Positions 56,707 through 64,000 of a stretch of DNA of 64,000 nucleotides are shown here, one piece after another. Position 1 is the first letter of the stretch. Each line of letters starts with the position of its first letter. Source of the stretch: Streptomyces cavernae (GTDB taxonomy: Bacteria; Actinomycetota; Actinomycetes; Streptomycetales; Streptomycetaceae); assembly GCF_004023625.1 (NCBI RefSeq), contig NZ_RPDJ01000028.1, positions 124,001-188,000 of the forward strand. Reading direction: 5' to 3'. Below the pieces are notes generated by a model. The model saw only the letters and a program-made list of their open reading frames with translations, was not told where the DNA came from and searched no databases. Position numbers and translations under genes: made by a program.

Positions 56707-58809
56707 ATGTCTGGGGATCACAACACACAAGGCGCTGCTCGCAGGGGAGTTGGCGCGGGCGTGGTCAGCGCCGAACTGCCGGCGCAGAGCGGACCGCCGC
56801 TGACGGAGTTCGAGCTCTCGGTCGGCGAGCGCAAGATCCTCCAGTTCAAGAGGAAGCCCCAGATCACGGCCGTCGCTGAACTGGTGTGGAACGCCCTGGA
56901 CGCCAACGCCACCGAAGTCGATGTCGAACTGCGCCGCTCCAGCATGCAGGCGATCACCGAGGTCGTGGTGACCGACAACGGTCATGGCATGACACCCGAG
57001 CGGGCGCGCACCGCTTTTCAGGCGTACGGCACTACGTGGAAGACGACCAGGACGCATACCGAGGGCGGGGAGCGCATCCTGCACGGCCGCAACGGTGAAG
57101 GCCGGCTCTTCGCCTTCGCCCTGGGCGACCAGCTCACCTGGGAGTCCGCTGCCTGGGAGTCCATGGATTTTGGCGACTCCTTGGTCGGGGTCCGGATCCG
57201 CGGCAACGCCGACCACGCCACCGTCTGGCAGGTTGAGGAGACAGAGCCGACCCGGGACAAGCCCGGCACGACAGTCCGCATCTCTGTTCCCCAGGGCAAG
57301 CCCCTGAGCAGCCTGGAGCGCGACGACGCCGCTGCGAACCTCACCGCGAAGCTGGCGTTCTACCTCCGGGCCTACCCGCACGTGCGCGTCACGTTCGACG
57401 GCAAACGGCTCGACCCCAGCGACATCATGGTGGGCGACCCCGTCGACCTGGAGCTGGACCTGCCGGAGGAGTACGCCGGCGAGGACCCGCCCCCGGTCGT
57501 GACTTTTGTCGAGTGGAACAAGCGGATGAGCGACCGCAGGATGCTCATCTGCAACGCCGACGGCATTGCCCTCGGCGAGCACGGCAGCGACTGGTCCGAC
57601 GGCATCATCAGCTTCACCCCGTACATGCGCGCCAATCTGTTCAACGGCCTGTCCGTCGATGACCTGCACGGCCTGACCATGTCCCATTCGGGGCTCCTGG
57701 ATGCGGCCCTGAAGGCCGTCCAGAAGCACCTGGCTGTTCGCGGCGCCCAGATCTCGGCAGAGGTCGTGCGGCAGCTGAAGACCGAAGGCATCTACCCCTA
57801 CGACGACCAACCGGCGACCGGCACGCTCGCTATAGAGCGCCAGACCTTCGACGTCGTCGTCACCGCCGCCCGCCACGCGCTGCCCAACAAAAGGGCCGCC
57901 CGTAGCCTGTCCGTCAATCTCATCCGCACAGCCCTGGAGAGCAACCCCGGCGACCTCCACACCATCCTCGAAAAGGTCTTGGCGCTCAGCGACGACGACC
58001 GCCGGCACTTGAAGAACCTTCTCGACAGCACCGACCTGACCCACGTCATCGGCGCGGCCACCACCGTCACCAACCGCCTGAACTTCATCCAGCTCTTGCG
58101 CAAGATCCTCGCCGACGAACACCTCCGCAAGAACCTCCGCGAGGTCGACCAGCTCCACCCCATGGTCAACAAGAACCTCTGGCTGTTCGGCGAGGACTGG
58201 CACATGACCAGGAGCGAGATGGGACTCACCAACGTCCTCCAGGCCCACCTGGAAGACCACCTCGGTGAAGACATCGTCCTGGAGCACGAACTCGAACCCG
58301 TCACCCAGCCGGACGGGCGCAGCGGCCGCGTCGACATCCTGATGTTCCGCAGCCGCCGGGACGACAACTCCACTGAACGCCTCGTCATCGAGCTCAAGCG
58401 ACCGACCGTGAAGGTCGGCCCGAAGGAACTCGATCAGATCAAGAACTACGCCCGGGCCATCATCGACGACCCCCAGTACAGCGGGGTCGGCTGCAAGTGG
58501 CGCTTCTACCTCGTCACCTACGACTACTCGGACAAGATCCGTCGCGACATCCGGCAGAAGGACCGCCCCGCCGGCCTCGCCGACGTACAGGACAACTACG
58601 AGGTCTGGGTCAAGAGCTGGGGCGAGATCCTCGACGCTGGGGAGAAGAAGCTGCGGTTCTTCCAGGAGCAGCTGAACTACGAGGCGACCGACGACCGCGT
58701 CACCCAGCACCTACGCGAGAGCTACTCACACTTCATCCCTGACGCCCTGGCACAGCCGCAAGGGCAGGCTGAAGCTGAGCCGACGGGCCCGCCGGAACAG
58801 GAACAGTGA
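56707..58809 (+). CDS. GHKL ATPase fused to a PD-(D/E)XK-like nuclease domain
   Basis: A 701-residue protein. Residues ~55-140 are a Bergerat ATPase: AVAELVWNALDANA (E58, N62, D65), VVTDNGHGMTPERA (DNGHGM, 90-95) and GRNGEGRLFAFALG (the G2 lid). This is closest in pattern to Hsp90/MORC/MutL-type GHKL ATPases, as in many phage-defence proteins. Near the C-terminus GRVDILMFR (D543) and LVIELKRP (E562, K564) give a PD-(D/E)XK-like nuclease core. The middle is helical. An ATP-dependent DNA clamp or cleaver acting against invading DNA is plausible. The ATG at 56707 follows a spacer with no other gene. Confidence 0.8.
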   Translation: MSGDHNTQGAARRGVGAGVVSAELPAQSGPPLTEFELSVGERKILQFKRKPQITAVAELVWNALDANATEVDVELRRSSMQAITEVVVTDNGHGMTPERARTAFQAYGTTWKTTRTHTEGGERILHGRNGEGRLFAFALGDQLTWESAAWESMDFGDSLVGVRIRGNADHATVWQVEETEPTRDKPGTTVRISVPQGKPLSSLERDDAAANLTAKLAFYLRAYPHVRVTFDGKRLDPSDIMVGDPVDLELDLPEEYAGEDPPPVVTFVEWNKRMSDRRMLICNADGIALGEHGSDWSDGIISFTPYMRANLFNGLSVDDLHGLTMSHSGLLDAALKAVQKHLAVRGAQISAEVVRQLKTEGIYPYDDQPATGTLAIERQTFDVVVTAARHALPNKRAARSLSVNLIRTALESNPGDLHTILEKVLALSDDDRRHLKNLLDSTDLTHVIGAATTVTNRLNFIQLLRKILADEHLRKNLREVDQLHPMVNKNLWLFGEDWHMTRSEMGLTNVLQAHLEDHLGEDIVLEHELEPVTQPDGRSGRVDILMFRSRRDDNSTERLVIELKRPTVKVGPKELDQIKNYARAIIDDPQYSGVGCKWRFYLVTYDYSDKIRRDIRQKDRPAGLADVQDNYEVWVKSWGEILDAGEKKLRFFQEQLNYEATDDRVTQHLRESYSHFIPDALAQPQGQAEAEPTGPPEQEQ

Positions 58810-58977
58810 AAAGGCGAGGCCCCGAGACCGGTCGGCGAGACTCCCACTGACAGAGGACCGCCAGCCTGTGGCGTCGTACCTTCTGCAGAACCTGTTCCCA
58901 CCTCGAAGGAGAACTCGTGGACGGTCCAGTGCGGCCGCGTCTGGAATCCGAAGCGTGGCCTGGCTCATCATCGTGGG

Positions 58978-60366
58978 ATGGCTGAGCAGATGGACCTTCA
59001 GCGGTTGCGGAGCCTTATCGAAGGCGTGTGCATCACGCTGTACCAGCGATATGGGCATGAGGATCTGCCAGCGCTGTGCGAGCGACTTGGCTTGCCCTCG
59101 CCTCCTCCCAAAGACCAAGCGACCAAACACGAGCGCTTGACCGCGAGCCTGAGGGCATGCCCGGACGACCGACTGCCTCATGTGGCTCAGGCAGTTCTCG
59201 ACAGCGAGCCGCTTCTAGCTCCCGAGCGGATGGAACTGCAGGACGTTGTGTGGCTCGGTGGCGATTACGTGGAAATACCCGGCCGTACGCGGCGAGAGTT
59301 GGCCAAGGAACTCGACCTCTCCGATCACCTTAAGTATCCGGACCGCTTTCTGACCCTGCTGGGCAGCCTGTGGGATCTCGGTGAGGACGAGTTCAACGTG
59401 TGGGGGCCCCACCTTGGCACCCTGCGCTCCGACATCCAGCGCCATGTGATCAGGTTTCCAGACGACTGGTCGACCGAGGACCTCTTCGAGCAGCTCAGAG
59501 CCTTCGAAGCCCCACATCCTCGATTCGGCCGCTTCCTCGAGGGCCTGGCCGCCCCAGAAGCTCTTCCTGACGAGCAGGCACAGCGCCGCTTCGTCGAACT
59601 GGCCGACCGCCATCTGCAGCCGGTCGGCGCACAGCTCCGTCAAGGAGGGGAGACGGACGGATACCCCCAGTTCCACCTGCACAAGCTCGGTCGCGGCACC
59701 GCCCGCCGACCGCGCAACCTCATCTTCGCCACCCAGGGGAAGCCCGACATCCGCTTCACCAGCGCCCTCGACAACGACATCGAGATCGCCGAACAAGCCG
59801 ACAAGATCCTGGTCTACAACCACCCGGTAGGCAAGAACGGGCTCCTCTGGAGCGACCTGCTGTCCTGGTGGCAGGAAACCCGCGGCATCGCGGACACGGA
59901 GACGGCCAGCCGCACCCTTTACGACCGCATGCAGGCTTCCCTGCCACGTGAATCCGCAGGCCAGAAGAACCTGTTCTGGCTCTACCACAACCTCTACAAG
60001 GGCCAACTGCTCGACGTACCGGCGCTCCTGCCAGAGATATGGGTGCACTGGGACCCCAAGACCGTCCGCGAGCGCGGGGAGCGTGCCATGCAGAACCTCC
60101 GCATGGACTTCCTCATGCTGCTGCCCGGGAACCGCCGCGTGGTGCTGGAGGTCGACGGCATGCAGCACTACACGCGCGACGGAGGAGCCGTACCCGACAG
60201 CGCAAAGTACGCCGCCACCATGGCCGGTGACCGCGACCTGAAGTTCCGCGGATACGAGGTGTTCCGGTTCGGCCACGACGAACTGCGCGACCGCGAGCGC
60301 GCCCGCCCCGTGCTCACCGACTTCTTCCGAACGCTTCTGGGCCGTACACCTGACAGCTGCCCGTAG
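58978..60366 (+). CDS. AbiJ-NTD3-like protein with C-terminal restriction-endonuclease-like domain
   Basis: A 462-residue protein. The N-terminus (LRSLIEGVCITLYQRYGHEDLPALCERLGLP) and GRTRRELAKELDLSDHLKYPDRFLTLLGSLWDLGEDEFNVWGPHLGTLRSDIQRHVIRFPDDW fit my recollection of AbiJ-NTD3 proteins, which are linked to abortive infection. The C-terminal ~90 residues carry a nuclease core: MDFLMLLPGNRRVVLEVDGMQHY (D377, E391, D393) followed by DRDLKFRGYEVFRFGHDEL, as in Vsr/DUF559-type folds. Together with the GHKL gene 168 bases upstream it looks like a phage-defence gene. The exact family needs a profile search. Confidence 0.7.
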   Translation: MAEQMDLQRLRSLIEGVCITLYQRYGHEDLPALCERLGLPSPPPKDQATKHERLTASLRACPDDRLPHVAQAVLDSEPLLAPERMELQDVVWLGGDYVEIPGRTRRELAKELDLSDHLKYPDRFLTLLGSLWDLGEDEFNVWGPHLGTLRSDIQRHVIRFPDDWSTEDLFEQLRAFEAPHPRFGRFLEGLAAPEALPDEQAQRRFVELADRHLQPVGAQLRQGGETDGYPQFHLHKLGRGTARRPRNLIFATQGKPDIRFTSALDNDIEIAEQADKILVYNHPVGKNGLLWSDLLSWWQETRGIADTETASRTLYDRMQASLPRESAGQKNLFWLYHNLYKGQLLDVPALLPEIWVHWDPKTVRERGERAMQNLRMDFLMLLPGNRRVVLEVDGMQHYTRDGGAVPDSAKYAATMAGDRDLKFRGYEVFRFGHDELRDRERARPVLTDFFRTLLGRTPDSCP

Positions 60367-60384
60367 CTGTTCCACCGGCGGCGC

Positions 60385-60418
60385 GTGGCCCCTGCCGCAG
60401 CATCGAGGCAGGGGCCAC
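60385..60418. terminator. Bidirectional terminator between convergent genes
   Basis: GTGGCCCCTGCC (60385-60396) pairs perfectly with GGCAGGGGCCAC (60407-60418) over a 10-base loop. It lies 18 bases after the stop of 58978-60366 and 32 bases beyond the stop of the minus-strand HEPN gene at 60451. Confidence 0.85.
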
Positions 60419-60450
60419 CCGACCGCCAGACGACGTGATACGCCGCTGGA

Positions 60451-61335
60451 TCAGTCGAAGTCGGGTTCCCAGTCGTCATCCACCTCTTCTTCGGTGCGCA
60501 GGGAATGGGCTCTCATGTCCGCCAGGTCCAGTTCGGGTCCAGTCAGTGTGAGGTCGCAGACCCGACACCCGAAGTAGCGCGGGAAGAACCAGATATCCCC
60601 ATAGTCCCCGCTCTTGTCGCGCCCGCTGATGAACGCAGGATTCCCGCAAGCCGGACACGTCGTGGGTACGTGTAGAAGCCATCGGCTGGGCAGTGGCGCT
60701 GCCGCCAGGCTGGCAATCACCGCCGTCCTCTCGCTTTCGGACAAGCCGTCGGTCTTGCTCGCGAAGGTCTCCTGGGCCCGCTGAATCTTGGCGGAGTAGC
60801 GGACTGTCAGCTCGGACGTCGTCTCCTCTACGAGGCTCTTGCACGTCTGGTAGTACTTGTCCCAGAACCAGTCTGGTTCCTTCGCCAGCTCGGGCAACAG
60901 GGAATCGATGTACTTCACGCCAGATGCTAGGAGTTCCCGGCATTCGTTGGATGACTTCCCCCACCCCATGTGAGTGACACCGTTACGCGCCTCCCTCAAG
61001 GCCGCAAGTTGCTGTGGTACCTCGCCCTTTCCTAATTTCGTGAGCCTCATTACGACCCCCGCGCCACTGACGGTTCTGAGACCCGCACGTCCTTTCTCCA
61101 CCTGGTCTTCCCGGCCGCCCAGTAGCAGCAGATCTTCTAGAGAGGGCTTGATGTCGGCCAGCAGTGTGAGGGTGATGGAGGCTAGGCACGCCTTGGCCAG
61201 ATGTTCGACGGCTACAGCCATGTGATGGACGGCGAAGTCCTGGTCCGCAGGCTCTTGCAGGTAGGCGTCGATAGATGTCCGGGCCCAACGCTGAGCCGAA
61301 CTCACCAGGTCGTCACGGATTTCGTCCTTGTCCAT
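60451..61335 (-). CDS. HEPN-like protein with C-terminal zinc ribbon
   Basis: A 294-residue protein starting MDKDEIRDDLVSSAQRWARTSIDAYL. The N-terminal helical half contains FAVHHMAVAVEHLAKACLAS and ALREARNGVTHMGWG, in which R117-N-G-V-T-H122 is the R-x4-H catalytic motif of HEPN ribonucleases. The C-terminal part has CPACGN (C227, C230) and GCRVCD (C257, C260), a zinc ribbon. HEPN proteins are common RNA-cleaving effectors in abortive infection and toxin systems. It is convergent with the AbiJ-NTD3-like gene. An upstream ATG at 61491 adds 52 low-complexity residues and is less likely. Confidence 0.78.
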   Translation of the reverse strand: MDKDEIRDDLVSSAQRWARTSIDAYLQEPADQDFAVHHMAVAVEHLAKACLASITLTLLADIKPSLEDLLLLGGREDQVEKGRAGLRTVSGAGVVMRLTKLGKGEVPQQLAALREARNGVTHMGWGKSSNECRELLASGVKYIDSLLPELAKEPDWFWDKYYQTCKSLVEETTSELTVRYSAKIQRAQETFASKTDGLSESERTAVIASLAAAPLPSRWLLHVPTTCPACGNPAFISGRDKSGDYGDIWFFPRYFGCRVCDLTLTGPELDLADMRAHSLRTEEEVDDDWEPDFD

Positions 61336-61496
61336 CCCAGAACCGTAGGGCGAAGGGAGCGGGAAGATCTCGAATTTCCACCGTTCGTGAGCCGTCTCGT
61401 CTTCGCTGAGATGGCCGGACGTCCGGAAGGGCAAGGTTGTGCTCACAGTCGTCTGACCTGCGGTGCCCTTCGGAGGGGCCGGTCGTTGCACGGAGT

Positions 61497-61901
61497 ATGG
61501 AGCTGACTGAGGAGCAGGTGGCCACGCTGCGAGATTTTCTTCGCGAAGGTCGTGACCTGCGCGTGGGTAGCGATCCGTGTGATCAGGTCCGGTGGCGTAC
61601 CGCTGCGCTTGTCTACCTTCGCGGGACAGTGCCGCCCGAACACCACCTGTGGCGAGTACACACGAACTGGGACTACTGCCCGATCCCTGTTGAGTTCCCT
61701 TGCACCGGCGTGAAGTTGTTCGCTGAACACTGGGGGCCGGTCATGGGTGTGATCGAGGGCCTGCTCGCGCTACACGAGTCCGTGCCGAGCGCCGGGGCAC
61801 GAAGGGGCCAGCGGAAGGTTCTTCCGGCCAGCCCCTCAAGGGTCGGTGCTACGCCCACTCCAACCCGAGGGCGGCCAGTACCCGGAGCTTGTCCTCGGTG
61901 A
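61497..61901 (+). CDS. Hypothetical protein overlapping the helicase 3' end
   Basis: A 134-residue frame starting MELTEEQVATLRDFLREGRDLRVGSDPCDQVRWRTAALVYLRGTVPPEHHLWRVHTNWDYCPIPVEFPCTGVKLFAEHWGPVMGVIEGLLALHESV. The first ~95 residues look genuine. The last ~35 are Arg/Pro/Gly-rich and run through a hairpin (61803-61836) and into the end of the minus-strand helicase, so the gene may originally have ended earlier or been joined to new DNA. Function unknown. Confidence 0.5.
   Translation: MELTEEQVATLRDFLREGRDLRVGSDPCDQVRWRTAALVYLRGTVPPEHHLWRVHTNWDYCPIPVEFPCTGVKLFAEHWGPVMGVIEGLLALHESVPSAGARRGQRKVLPASPSRVGATPTPTRGRPVPGACPR
61803..61836 (-). terminator. Imperfect hairpin after the helicase gene
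   Basis: AGGGGC (61803-61808) pairs with GCCCCT (61831-61836), and GCGGAAG pairs with CTTCCGG inside, with a small bulge. It lies 13 bases beyond the stop of the minus-strand helicase, consistent with its terminator, but inside the coding frame of 61497-61901. Confidence 0.6.
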
Positions 61902-64000
61902 GCTTTGCCCGCCTCGACTTCGTGTTCGTCAGGAAGACTCCCAGCTTGACCGAGTGCTCCTGGCCGCCAACCACAACGGTCTCGACGTGGGCCCTGGGAA
62001 CGATCAGGTGGCCTTCCCGGTTCTTGTACTGCCGCAGGGCCTCAAGGCCCCGTTCGAAGGCACCGGGGCTGCCTTTGCGGGCTTTCGGCGGTGCTTCTTG
62101 CTCCGGGGGAAGCGGGACGACCCCGAGCTGTTCCAGGCGCTCGCGCTGCCCGGACTTCAGCTCCTGCCAGACGGTGTGCTGCCTCTGCTTCTGCAGCCAC
62201 TTTCCGACGTCCATCCCGTGGCAGGTGACGCCCGTCAGGATCTCCGCGAACTCCGCTTCCTCACACAGGAGTTCGCGTACGGCGGCGTAGTGCCGCTGCC
62301 AGTCTGCCGGCCACTCGGGGTTCCAGTCCGGATCGATCTCTTTCAACGCGGTTTCCCACTCGGGATGACCCTCCAGGGCGCCGGGGCGGCGGAGGTTGGA
62401 CAGCCACTGCCCCACCCGTAGGTCCAGGGCGGACGCGGTCCGGGGCGCGCACAGGGTCCAGTTGTCGGCGAAGTAGGCGCGGGCCGCCTCCAGGTTCTCC
62501 TGGAAGCGTTCGTCCGCTACGGACCACACCATGCCGAGTTTCTCCAGCCGCCGGGCGCGCAGGCCGGTCATCTGCCCGGCTCCGTAGGCCCGCCGCTGCT
62601 CTGCGATCCACCGCCCGAGCGGGTACGCGCCCTCCTTGTGCCCGATCAGCACCCTGGCGTGCCCCTCACGGTCGGCGAACCTCTTCAACGCCGCCCAGCC
62701 CCGGGCCCAGTCCTGCTTCTCCGTGTCGATCACGTTGAACGACACCCAGTTCGCGACCATCTCCGGGTCACGCGGAGCCGCGAAACGAAGCAGTAGACGG
62801 GACTCTTCCTCGCCATCTTCCGGCGCCGTGCCGATGTACTCGGACGGCTGCACTTCGTCCTTCTGCGGCTCCTGGGGAATGGCGAGCAGTTCCACGGCCT
62901 CTTCGTCGTGCGCCCGAAGTCCCTGAAGGACCTGCACCAAAGGCCGGTACGAGGCGGAGGTGAACATGTCCTCCGGCTGCTCGCCGGCCTCCAAGAACAC
63001 GGGCACGATCAGCGAGGCCAGCTTCCCCTGCCCCGGCTTCTGCCGCAGAGCGCGGCCGATGGCCTGAACGATGTCGTGGGGCGCGCCTTTGGGGTCAAGG
63101 AGGGCGACGGAGTCCACGGCCCGGATGTCGACGCCCTCACCCAGGACGCGGCAGTTCGACAGGATCGCTCGGCGGACCGTTGTGGCATAGCTGCCCAGGA
63201 CCCTGCGCCGGTGGTCCGGCTCGTGCTCTCCGCACAGCCAGTCAGCCCAGATCTTGGCCGGGTACTTCTCCGGCTGGTTGGCGTGCAGTTTCGCCGCGGC
63301 GCGCTCCAGGCCCTTCGAGTAAGCCTGTGCCTCTATCGTCCGGTGGTGGAAGGTGATGCAGGTGTTGAGGTTGTGGTGCGCCATGGTGCGCAGCAGCGCC
63401 GCGTGGAGAGCCCCGAGCCGCTGACCGCGCACCTCCTCGCTACGCCGCTCCTCGCCCATCAGCCGCTCTGGGGTGACGACCGGGTCCCGGAGTTCCATGA
63501 CGATGATCTGATAGCGGGCAAGCAGGCCTCGGGAGACCGCTGAGGCGAGGGAGAGCTTGTAGAGGACGGGGCCGAAGATCTCTTCGTCGTCCATGGAGGC
63601 CGCCATCTCCTCCGGCAGAGCGTCCCGGACGCCTTCGGCGACCTCCCAGTGCGGGGGTCGCTCCTGCCAGATCCGCGGCGTCGCTGTCAGGTACAGCCGG
63701 CGGGCCGCCGGGATGATGTCTTGGTCGTGGACGTCGGCCCACGCCTTCCCCATTGATCCACTTGTCCGGTGCGCCTCATCCACACACACCAGGTCCATGA
63801 GGCTAAGTTTCTGGCCGTACGCGCCCTCGAAGGCCTCCGCCAGGACGCCGAGCGAGGCGTATGTGGCGTAGATGGTGACCGGCCCATCGCCGTGCCACAG
63901 CGACAGCTGGATCGGGTTGGTGGTGCACCGGACCTTCAGGGTCCACAGCTCCGGGTCGTCATGCAGCGAGCACACCGCCACCGCCGGGCCCTTGTGGCCG
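61849..64000 (-). CDS. DEAD/DEAH helicase with helicase-associated repeats (5' end outside window)
   Basis: The frame is open to the right edge, so the start and Walker A are outside. The visible 717 residues contain the DEAH box (LVCVDEAHRTSGSMG), LTATPRIW (motif III), GEGVDIRAVDSVALLDP and QAIGRALRQKPGQG (motif VI), all of SF2 helicases. After a linker (QPSEYIGTAPEDGEEESRLLLRFAA) come four ~65-residue helicase-associated repeats, for example DWARGWAALKRFADREGHARV...GRWIAEQRRAYGAGQMT and FERGLEALRQYKNREGHLIV. HA repeats occur on Streptomyces terminal and mobile-element helicases. It may act with the upstream HEPN and nuclease genes. Confidence 0.85.
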   Translation of the reverse strand, partial: GHKGPAVAVCSLHDDPELWTLKVRCTTNPIQLSLWHGDGPVTIYATYASLGVLAEAFEGAYGQKLSLMDLVCVDEAHRTSGSMGKAWADVHDQDIIPAARRLYLTATPRIWQERPPHWEVAEGVRDALPEEMAASMDDEEIFGPVLYKLSLASAVSRGLLARYQIIVMELRDPVVTPERLMGEERRSEEVRGQRLGALHAALLRTMAHHNLNTCITFHHRTIEAQAYSKGLERAAAKLHANQPEKYPAKIWADWLCGEHEPDHRRRVLGSYATTVRRAILSNCRVLGEGVDIRAVDSVALLDPKGAPHDIVQAIGRALRQKPGQGKLASLIVPVFLEAGEQPEDMFTSASYRPLVQVLQGLRAHDEEAVELLAIPQEPQKDEVQPSEYIGTAPEDGEEESRLLLRFAAPRDPEMVANWVSFNVIDTEKQDWARGWAALKRFADREGHARVLIGHKEGAYPLGRWIAEQRRAYGAGQMTGLRARRLEKLGMVWSVADERFQENLEAARAYFADNWTLCAPRTASALDLRVGQWLSNLRRPGALEGHPEWETALKEIDPDWNPEWPADWQRHYAAVRELLCEEAEFAEILTGVTCHGMDVGKWLQKQRQHTVWQELKSGQRERLEQLGVVPLPPEQEAPPKARKGSPGAFERGLEALRQYKNREGHLIVPRAHVETVVVGGQEHSVKLGVFLTNTKSRRAKLTEDKLRVLAALGLEWA

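Noticed and set aside
1-64000. CRISPR arrays
   Set aside because: No regularly spaced near-identical repeats of 24-37 bases with unique spacers were seen on either strand.

Overview
This 64 kb window is high-GC actinobacterial DNA, almost certainly Streptomyces. Coding density is high with strong third-position GC, many genes start with GTG, gene pairs often overlap by ATGA or GTGA, and most protein families are ones typical of Streptomyces accessory DNA. No replication, conjugation, integrase or transposase gene, no rRNA operon and no CRISPR array is visible, so plasmid or chromosome-arm origin cannot be decided. Both ends cut through genes: the C-terminal part of a TPR protein on the left and a helicase with helicase-associated repeats on the right.

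Layout. 1-6.6 kb: a TPR protein tail, a GNAT acetyltransferase, a pentapeptide-repeat membrane protein whose N-terminus is split off by an apparent one-base frameshift, and small uncharacterised genes. 6.7-11.4 kb: two coupled gene groups next to a 24-bp-arm inverted repeat, ending with a protein carrying an FtsH-like HEAGH motif and a RapZ C-terminal-like protein. 12.1-19.6 kb: two HTH-containing proteins behind an operator-like palindrome that touches the start codon, a stand-alone Spo11/topoisomerase VI A-like TOPRIM protein, a DinG/XPD-like helicase ending in a nuclease-like domain, and a Doc-like toxin-antitoxin pair whose toxin has a degenerate Fic motif. 19.6-23.4 kb: a PIN protein and a prepilin peptidase sharing a palindromic divergent promoter, a HAD phosphatase and an XRE/TPR regulator. 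24.4-27.8 kb: a GntR/HutC repressor divergent from a compact six-gene operon (GHKL ATPase, a 34-residue membrane peptide, a methyltransferase and small proteins).

29.4-39.8 kb: an XRE/TPR regulator, then a same-strand run of glycosyltransferase, archaeal-type AdoMet synthetase, TIM-barrel isomerase, Gfo/Idh/MocA oxidoreductase, P-loop kinase and NodU/CmcH-type O-carbamoyltransferase, followed by Nudix, HAD and APH-type kinase genes. This looks like a small cryptic biosynthetic locus for a carbamoylated, sugar- or cyclitol-like product. 40-44.3 kb: a lipoprotein, four small secreted proteins in a tight reverse-strand cluster, and a divergent IclR-like regulator, with a repeated promoter motif between them.

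45-54.8 kb: a LexA paralogue, a tRNA-Trp, an ImuB-like Y-family protein and DnaE2 (error-prone SOS synthesis) behind a LexA-type box, an initiator tRNA and a LigD-like DNA ligase. 55.2-64 kb: a run of genes that looks like an antiviral-defence island: a GHKL ATPase fused to a PD-(D/E)XK-like nuclease, a protein resembling the AbiJ-NTD3 architecture with a C-terminal nuclease, a HEPN-like protein with a zinc ribbon, and the helicase at the right edge. This and the 31-37.7 kb biosynthetic locus are the best candidates for undescribed systems.
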